Below, in pieces: positions 57,147 through 64,000 of a stretch of DNA of 64,000 nucleotides. A model generated the notes under the pieces. The model ran no database searches, had not been told where the DNA came from, and was given only the letters and a program-made list of their open reading frames with translations. The first letter of the stretch is position 1. The number at the start of each line of letters is the position of its first letter. The translations under genes were made by a program, and so were the position numbers. The stretch is from Sporothrix humicola. Its lineage: Eukaryota; Ascomycota; Sordariomycetes; Ophiostomatales; Ophiostomataceae. The stretch lies in assembly GCA_021396245.1 (NCBI GenBank), contig WNYE01000048.1:124001-188000 (forward strand). Direction: 5' to 3'.

Positions 57147-60100
57147 TTATGCCCACGACAGCATCCACTTACCGTTCCAGGGGCCAGAGCTCGTGCTGTT
57201 CTGCAGACCGGTGACCTGGAGAAGCTGGGTATCGCTGCCATAGGTCCACTGGCCGCTGCCAAGAGCTGTGCTGTTCCACGAGACCTTCGAAGGCTGGCTG
57301 GTGACGCCCATGACAGTCACGTTGGCTAGGGCGGGCTGGCCGCCGGTGCTGCCACTGCCACTGCTAGAACCGCCGCTGGACGATGTGCTGTTGGAGCTGG
57401 AGCTGCCACTGGAGCTACTGTTGGAGCTTCCGCCGGTGCTGGTGGGGGTAAAGGTAAAGTTACCCGTGGAGGTGGCCGTGAGCTGGCCCGAAGACACGGT
57501 GAACTGCACCCAGGTCGTTGCGTTGGGCTGCACGCTCTCGCCGTCGTCGAGATACAGCTTGCCAGAAGCCGAACCGTTGGCGTCGAGGGCGACGAGCAGA
57601 CTCCAGTCGTTGGCGCGCGACTCGGCGGTCGTCATTCCAGGCTTCTGCATGGGCAGGACGTAACCACCACGAACATAGACCGGGATGTGGCCAAGAGGCG
57701 CGTCGATGGTGACGTTGTTGCCGGGTGTCAGCCATGACGAGTCGACGGCGGTCTGGTTGTACCAGTCGTACCACAGCGTGCCAGATGAAGAAGAGGACGA
57801 GCCGGACGGTGAGGTCGAGTTGGAAGACGTCGAATTTGAGGCGCGGATCACGAGACCAGACGAGGACGGTGCCGAAGGAGAAGCCGACGCGGCTGTGGAC
57901 GAAGCGCCACCCGAAGAAGACGGCGCACCAGAGGATGATGACGATGCACCTGAAGACGAAGACGAGGCAGCTGAAGATGAGGCACCGGACGACGAGGCAG
58001 CCGAGGACGAGGCGCCCGAAGACGAGGCCAAGGACGACCCAGATGCCGCCGATGACGAAGGTGACGAAGACGAAGACGGCAGTGTGGAAGACCCTGAGCC
58101 AGCAGCACCAGTAGAGCTGCTGCCGCCTGCACCGACACCGCCAGCGCCGCCAGTGCTGTTGCCGCCGCCGCTGGTACCATTGCCGCCGCCGCTTCCGCCG
58201 TCACTGCCACCCGGGAACACGCCGTTGACAGTCGTTGCGCCCTGCTCGAGACACGGGGTAATCATCAGAGCCGGGCCCAGCATGAACTGGTGGTCAGCGT
58301 TGGCCAGCCAGGGCTCGTTGGGGAACTCCCAGGCCAGAGCACGCATGACGGTCTCGCCAGAGTCGTGGGCATCGGCAAAGAGCGTGTACATGTACGGCAG
58401 CAGGCTGTAGCGGATATCCATGGCCGTGCGCGAGGCATTGGCGACCGTCTCCCAGACATAGGGCTCCTGAGAGATGGTGCTCAGCGTGTTGTGGTTGCGG
58501 TAGAAGGGGAAGAAGGCCGACAGCTGCATCCAGCGCGCGCACAGCTCCATATCCGAGTTGCCGTTGAAACCGCAAGTATCGACGCCAAACATGGGGATGC
58601 CAAACACGGAGAAGGACAGCGCCTGGGAGATGGAAAAGACCATGTAGGCCCACAGACTAGCATTGTCGCCGCCCCAGTGGCCAGCCCACTTGCCAGAGCC
58701 GGGGAACGTCGAGCGGCCGATGATGAAGGGACGCTTGCCGGGGAAAATAGCCAGCAGGGCGTTGTATGTGGCATTCAGAATCTGGTGGCCAAACAGGTTG
58801 TGGGTGTCGTACTCGAGCACGCCGCCATGATGCGTTGCGTTGGGGCTGACGGCGTGGACGGCAAGGTCGCCCTGGATATTGTTGATGACGTAGGGCGGGT
58901 AGTTGACGTTTCGGCTGCCAGGTGTGGCCGACGTGCGCAGGTAGCTAGTGCTAGAGGAAGACGACGAAGACGTCGAAGTCGCAGAAGCCTGAGCCGAGGA
59001 CATGGACGAGATCGACGAGGCCTCGGTGCTGTTGGTGATATTGAATCCCTCGGGGTAGTCAAGGATCAGGTTGTTAGGCTCGCCGGGCAGCTGGAAGCTG
59101 GGATGGACAGGATTGAGCGTCAGATTGTTGCTGCCGCACGAACCGGTGCAGAAGGACGAGACCTCGGACATGTCGATCCAGATGCCGTCGAAGGACACGT
59201 TCTTGTGCCAGTTGACCATCTCATTGGTCCACCAGTCGAAGGCGCCAGTTCCGTTCAGGACGGCGCCGATCCAGTCGGGGAAGACCGTGTAGCCGGGCCA
59301 GACCTGCCCGACGTAGAGCGAGCCGTTGGGGTTGAGCATGAACGCATCAGCAGCAACACCACGGTCGTACACCGGGTAAGCGTCGCTCTCGTTGTTTGGG
59401 TTGGGCACATAGATGGCCGAGTCGACAATCGGAACATAGTGCTGGCCATTGGCGTGCAGACGCTCGAGGAACTGGGCGCCTTCAGAGTAGCCGAAGCGAG
59501 ACTGGTCGTTGTCAAAGTCGCGGTACTGGTTCATGTAGTCAATGTCCGTCCAGATGGTCTCGAGCGGGATGTTGGCGGCCTTGAAGCTGTCGACGACGTC
59601 CTGCAGCTCGGTCCAGTTCTGGTAGCCCCAGCGGCTCTGGTGGTAGCCAAACGCGAAGTACTGCTGCATGGCGGGCAGGCCGACAGTGGTCTGCTGGTAG
59701 GACTTCATGACATCGGGGGCCGAGGGACCAGAGTAGAAGTACAGGTCGATCTCGCCGCCGAGCGCACGCCACGTAATGTTGGATTCGCGAAGGAGCACTT
59801 CCTGGGGATGCGCATTGCGGAGGAAAACGCCGTGAGTATACGACTCGTACTCGGTGGTCGACGAGTTGGACGACGATGACGAGTTGGATGAAGACGACGA
59901 GTTGCCGGCCCGGCCCAGATTGGCGTATGCTCTCGAGCTGAAGTTGGTGCTGGCCGTGCCGTTGCCGCCGGACGCAGTGCCGTTACTGCTACCACCACCG
60001 CCAGTAGTGCTGTTTCCACCACTGGCACCGCCGCCAGAAGTTGTACCGTTGCTGCCACTGCTGCCACTGCCGCCACTGCTTCCAGCGCCACTGGCTGTGG

Positions 60101-61493
60101 CATTGGCGACATACTCGCCCGTGGCCTTGTCAAAGTAGCGAGTGTCCAGGTAGAAGGGGTGGCTGCCGTAAATGTTGCGGTCGATCGGATCGCCAGCATC
60201 GGCTGCAAAGATGGTGCGTGTCAGGTTGTTGCCGAGACGGAAGCCGTGGATGACCTCGCCGAGGCCGTACAGATTGTAGTTCTCGGGCAGCGGCGAGACA
60301 AACTCGATAAACTGGTCCTCGTACACAAGCTTGGTGCCGTTGGTTGAGAAGAGAACGTCGCCAGTCGAGTTGCGCGTGAGCGTGAAGCCGAATGTGGGCG
60401 AGTTGGACCAGCTGAACGTCAAGTCCGACTCGGTCAGAGAGCCGCCAGAGCCAGCGTGCTGCTGCGCTTCACGGCGGCTCAGCTGGGGGAACTGGCTGGT
60501 TCTCTTGCCAAACTTGGAGCCGCCCGATGTCCCGCCAGTCGAGTTTGATGTGGGCTCAGACGACGGCGAGTAGGTTCCCGACGGCTTGGGCACCAGGGCC
60601 TCGGGAAGATCAAACCAGGTCGAGTTCTCCGGGCCGATATAGCGAGGCGCAATGTTGACACGAACACGGTCAGAAGCCTGCTGCTCGACGGTCAAGACCA
60701 GATGCTCAATGTCGTTGCCATAAACGTTGCACGGGTCGCCAGCAAGATCCAGATAGGCAGTGAAGGTCGTGCCAACGCCCGGCGCAGTGGTATTGCCGCC
60801 AGCCTTGGGAGCAGCACCACCGGCACCACCACCTGAAGTCGTAGAGTTGCCGCCGCCGCCGCCGCCAGCGGAAGTGGTTGAGTTACCACCCGAGGCAGTC
60901 GAGTTGCTGTCTCTGCCGTTGAGGCCGTGGACGTTGGCGCTGAAGCGGTCATAGTGGCTGTCCTGGTAGTGGCTTCCGGTTGAGCTATTGCCGCTGTTGC
61001 CGCCAGCGCCGCCGCCAGTCGACGTGCCGTTTCCGGCTCCGCCGGCACCAGACGTGCTGTTGCTGCCACCAGCACCGCCAGCACCGCCAGTGCTACCGTT
61101 GCCGCCACTTCCGCCGCTGGATGTCACCACTGTCGCAATGTAGCCTGGGCACACATTCTGCGGGTCAATGGCCTCGGGATCGTTGATCCAGGGAAGCACG
61201 TTCTGGCCGAGAGCGGCCTCTTCGGGGACAGTGAACATGGCACCGGCAGCCGAGCTCGTAGCAGTAGCTGTGCCATTAGCCGTGCTGTTGCCGGAGCTTG
61301 TGCCATTGCCAGAGCCACCGGCGCCTCCGGCACCTCCTGTGCTGTTTCCAGCCCCAGTTCCGTTGCCGGCGCCTGTTCCATTGGCAGCAGCAAGCCACTG
61401 CGGATTGCCATATGCGGCGGCGGGCGGCGGCGAGGCACAGAGGCCCGCGGCCACCCACCAAGCACCGGCCAGTACGAGAGACGTAGCGACCAT
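57147..61493 (-). CDS. Secreted GH31 alpha-glucosidase with low-complexity insertions
   Basis: A single open frame of 1448 residues, against roughly 900-1000 for most fungal secreted maltase/alpha-glucosidases. Signal peptide at about 1-27. The GH31 barrel has the nucleophile in WIDMSEVS (Asp near 776) and the acid/base in GGDN (Asp near 942), with GRSTFPGSGKWAGHW between them, and FFPFYRNHN downstream. Gly/Ser/Asn/Thr-rich blocks interrupt the fold at about residues 34-90, 130-230, 455-530, 1085-1210 and 1360-1400, mostly mucin-like and carrying many NST/NGT sequons. They look like expansions in surface loops. The expected role is hydrolysis of maltose, starch or nigerose outside the cell. 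Confidence 0.93.
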   Translation of the reverse strand: MVATSLVLAGAWWVAAGLCASPPPAAAYGNPQWLAAANGTGAGNGTGAGNSTGGAGGAGGSGNGTSSGNSTANGTATATSSAAGAMFTVPEEAALGQNVLPWINDPEAIDPQNVCPGYIATVVTSSGGSGGNGSTGGAGGAGGSNSTSGAGGAGNGTSTGGGAGGNSGNSSTGSHYQDSHYDRFSANVHGLNGRDSNSTASGGNSTTSAGGGGGGNSTTSGGGAGGAAPKAGGNTTAPGVGTTFTAYLDLAGDPCNVYGNDIEHLVLTVEQQASDRVRVNIAPRYIGPENSTWFDLPEALVPKPSGTYSPSSEPTSNSTGGTSGGSKFGKRTSQFPQLSRREAQQHAGSGGSLTESDLTFSWSNSPTFGFTLTRNSTGDVLFSTNGTKLVYEDQFIEFVSPLPENYNLYGLGEVIHGFRLGNNLTRTIFAADAGDPIDRNIYGSHPFYLDTRYFDKATGEYVANATASGAGSSGGSGSSGSNGTTSGGGASGGNSTTGGGGSSNGTASGGNGTASTNFSSRAYANLGRAGNSSSSSNSSSSSNSSTTEYESYTHGVFLRNAHPQEVLLRESNITWRALGGEIDLYFYSGPSAPDVMKSYQQTTVGLPAMQQYFAFGYHQSRWGYQNWTELQDVVDSFKAANIPLETIWTDIDYMNQYRDFDNDQSRFGYSEGAQFLERLHANGQHYVPIVDSAIYVPNPNNESDAYPVYDRGVAADAFMLNPNGSLYVGQVWPGYTVFPDWIGAVLNGTGAFDWWTNEMVNWHKNVSFDGIWIDMSEVSSFCTGSCGSNNLTLNPVHPSFQLPGEPNNLILDYPEGFNITNSTEASSISSMSSAQASATSTSSSSSSSTSYLRTSATPGSRNVNYPPYVINNIQGDLAVHAVSPNATHHGGVLEYDTHNLFGHQILNATYNALLAIFPGKRPFIIGRSTFPGSGKWAGHWGGDNASLWAYMVFSISQALSFSVFGIPMFGVDTCGFNGNSDMELCARWMQLSAFFPFYRNHNTLSTISQEPYVWETVANASRTAMDIRYSLLPYMYTLFADAHDSGETVMRALAWEFPNEPWLANADHQFMLGPALMITPCLEQGATTVNGVFPGGSDGGSGGGNGTSGGGNSTGGAGGVGAGGSSSTGAAGSGSSTLPSSSSSPSSSAASGSSLASSSGASSSAASSSGASSSAASSSSSGASSSSSGAPSSSGGASSTAASASPSAPSSSGLVIRASNSTSSNSTSPSGSSSSSSGTLWYDWYNQTAVDSSWLTPGNNVTIDAPLGHIPVYVRGGYVLPMQKPGMTTAESRANDWSLLVALDANGSASGKLYLDDGESVQPNATTWVQFTVSSGQLTATSTGNFTFTPTSTGGSSNSSSSGSSSSNSTSSSGGSSSGSGSTGGQPALANVTVMGVTSQPSKVSWNSTALGSGQWTYGSDTQLLQVTGLQNSTSSGPWNGKWMLSWA

Positions 61494-64000
61494 GCTTGTA
61501 TACGCGAAGAGGTCACTGATCAGTGGTAGTTGTCGCGATAGTACCTAATGAGTGAAGAAGGAGAAGATATGTGATGATGCGGGAATAAAAGAGCTGATGA
61601 ACTCGAAGCTGTGTCTCAAACCGAGTGTAACGGTGATACAGGTGATGGAAAGCCGCGGGAAAGGCGGGATGAAAACTCTAAATAGTGTCAAAAGAAAGCC
61701 CTTTCAGCAGCTGGGAAACAGCTTGGACTCACCATCGGAGCAAGAAATGCAGAGCAATCAGCCTATGCAAGGCAAGGGCGCACGTACAGCCGTGCTGCAT
61801 CGTTTCCTGTTCTTCGGCCTATTTCGGCGGCATCCGGCAGGGCATGCAGTCATCATCGCCACCAAGGAACCGCACCCAGGCTGGACGATCGAGACAAGAT
61901 CGAGTACCCTCAGAGTACAAGCGCTTTTGTGCCGGCCGAGAGCTGCGCTATAGTATGCCATCCGGTGCATCCTTGTGTAATTGAGGGAGATCGAGTGCAA
62001 GTGTGTGCGCTGGAACACTAGTAGTCGCGTACTTTGCGCGGGCTATCGACGGTGGCTGGTAGTCGTTCAATGTACTTCCTTTGTTCATTGTTGTGTTTGG
62101 GCATCGGATGACGACACCATTTTTGGTGGAAGTTCGCAGCTGCGGGATGTAGGCGAAATCCCTCTTTTTGCGCCTGCTGTTTAACCGTTGTATGCCCGGT
62201 GTCTCCTTCCCATTAAGGTTATTTTTTTTTTTTTGTTTTCCTGCCCCTTTTCTTGTCTTCGATGGCTCCTTCCTACAACGTCCACTTGGACCATCATGTG
62301 GCAAGTACGATACACGACCATCGTCGTGATACAAGAGGGAAGAACAGCCAATGTGATGCGCGCCTTCCTGAGCGACGAGCTTCATCTTCGTCTACCATTT
62401 TGTCTGGAAGTTGCGAAAATCAGTGTGCATAAGGAATTACGCCAGGTCCTTTGGAGGGGCAATGCACGGGAGATGAAGATTTTTCAGTGTGTTACTCATG
62501 CGGTAGCGACGGCGAAGATTGGTATCATAGCTTGTAGCTCATAGCTTGGAGCCTATCACTTGTAGCTAGCTGTGCGCTGTTGATGCTGTATTACACTTCA
62601 TTGGTGGTGCAGAATTCGTGACACGTGACCGTGTAAGTCGTGTAAGTCGTGAAAGTATCATGGTGAGTAGCAGGTGATGAAATGAGAAACTCATATTAAA
62701 TGAATTATGAGATGAATGGTGGCATGGAACTTCTCAGAGTAGTCGGCCCGTAAACAATGGGCAACCCAAGTAAAATTCATACAAGTACAGAACTATTGTT
62801 GTGTTGATCTCCGTTTTGCGGGTTTTTGATAAGTCAGCCCTATTAGCATTGATTAGCAGATGATAGGATAAAAGACGACAATACAACAGTACAGCCTCCG
62901 CCGGCCGTGATGCGCAACAAAGGTCGTGGATCGGCGTTGAATCGGAGTCCGGGGTCCCCATCCGTCACTTCAAAATCAAGTGGGGCCGGGCCCTTGCCGA
63001 TCACAAGGCCGAGAGAAAATAGCAGAGAACGGAGTACGGAGTGCTTGCGGAGCAGTAGCTCGACGGGTTCCGAGTGGTGGAGTGACAAATAACGGGGCTG
63101 TCCGTTCGACGTAGCTCATAGCTGATCTGCAGTCAAAATTCAGAGAGGCTGACAGAGGTCAGCAATCGAGGCAATGTTCTCCTGTTCTGACGCCGAATGA
63201 GACGCAAAAAGGTGAGACGATGCTACCCCACAAACTCCCTTTTCAGTGGTACCAGACCAAACAAAACAATGGGGAATCGGCCCTGCAGAAATGATCGCAG
63301 AAAAAGTCGCATGCAACAGAATGCACGCTGGGAAATCGTGTCGCATGCCGTTGCAAAAAGGAACACACTCCGTCGTCTTCTTATCAGAATAAGGTTAGCA
63401 GCATACGCCTGCCATGCAGCATGAAAAGAAGAAAAAAGCAACAAAGGGCCGATCAGAAAGAGGGGTGGTGGCTGCCAGGTGGACATGGGGGAGACTGGAG
63501 ACTCCACTCACACACATTTGCGGTCATCTTCCCCAGAATTGTCATTTTGGTGTGAGAAGCGAGCTCCTTAAGCGACTGTGGTGGATTTGTATGGGTGGTC
63601 CCAAAGCGCACTCTTTTCCTTGCTTCGTGATTGCTGACCGAATGGCGGTCAATTACCACAAAGACAATATCAGAGAGCAATATGGACGGTAGGGGAAACG
63701 CGAAGAAGCGAAAACCTGCAGCATAGCTTGTCTCGATCTTGGTTTTGCCAATCCTCAAAGGTCGTGTGTGAGAACTAAGAACTGCATGAAGACCGGGCGT
63801 GCGTCGGCCATATCTTGAATTTCTTTCTCCAGGCCTGCCCTTTTCCCTTTTCGGTCTCGCTTCTCCAGATTATCTCCAGTTTTTCGGCATCGTCAACCTC
63901 CACACTTTCCAACGGGGCTCAGTTAACAGTTTTCGTGGGTCCGCTCGTCGTATGGGCGTGTATATGTAGGCACGTCGGTGGTGTGTAGCATACGCGTTTA
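61494..64000. other. 2.5 kb region without supported gene
   Basis: It holds the GH31 promoter side and then short ORFs that show no family features. A degenerate TACGGAGTA pair (AACGGAGTA then TACGGAGTG, 63028-63043) is present. No RNA gene recognised up to the window end. Confidence 0.4.

Noticed and set aside
1..64000. tRNA genes, CRISPR arrays, transposons and RIP-type mutation
   Set aside because: No B-box-like GGTTCGANTCC with a foldable cloverleaf, no spaced repeats, no transposase or reverse transcriptase frame, and no extended AT-biased, stop-rich relics were seen by eye.

Overview
The window looks like nuclear DNA of a filamentous ascomycete (Pezizomycotina, probably a Sordariomycete). 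Coding regions are GC-rich with a strong third-position bias. They are interrupted by short introns of 53-110 nt with GTRNGT donors, CTRAC-like branch points and YAG acceptors. Spacers are AT- and pyrimidine-rich. The gene set is typically fungal (UTP4, KRE33/NAT10, mS38/COX24, MPP beta, PNG1, several wall glycoside hydrolases). I rebuilt exon structures by hand, checking codon phase across each junction.

Layout. 1-3 kb: 3' part of an SF1 (UPF1-like) helicase carrying a long zinc-knuckle array, then a small coiled-coil orphan. 3.6-13.1 kb: three consecutive minus-strand genes concerned with wall glycans: a fusion of a dynamin-type GTPase domain to a multi-pass family 2 glycosyltransferase, a GPI-anchored GH128 glucanase-like protein, and a type II membrane GH16 protein that has lost most of its catalytic motif. 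14.9-19.0 kb: a decaying aromatic-catabolism locus made of an ALDH-like remnant, a LigB/DODA-type extradiol dioxygenase pseudogene with several lesions, and an apparently intact eight-exon FAD monooxygenase. 19.7-24.8 kb: a repeat-tailed hypothetical protein, a putative N-myristoylated helix-turn-helix-like protein, and an atypical SDR/NmrA-like reductase. 24.9-36.3 kb: GH36 raffinose-synthase/SIP1-like protein, mitochondrial processing peptidase beta, a small membrane orphan and UTP4. 36.3-45.5 kb: a 9.2 kb stretch with no gene I can support. 45.5-61.5 kb: PNG1, mS38/COX24, KRE33/NAT10, a type I membrane protein and a very large secreted GH31 alpha-glucosidase. 61.5-64 kb: no supported gene.

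How the genes fit together. UTP4, KRE33/NAT10 and (for mitochondria) mS38 serve ribosome biogenesis. MPP beta serves mitochondrial import. GT2-dynamin, GH128 and GH16 suggest a cell-wall/beta-glucan neighbourhood. GH36 and GH31 handle alpha-galactosides and alpha-glucans. The most unusual items are the dynamin-GT2 fusion, the degenerate GH16 active site, the broken dioxygenase locus, and a recurrent 9-mer TACGGAGTA that I find only in non-coding DNA. No tRNA, rRNA, CRISPR array or convincing transposon was seen.
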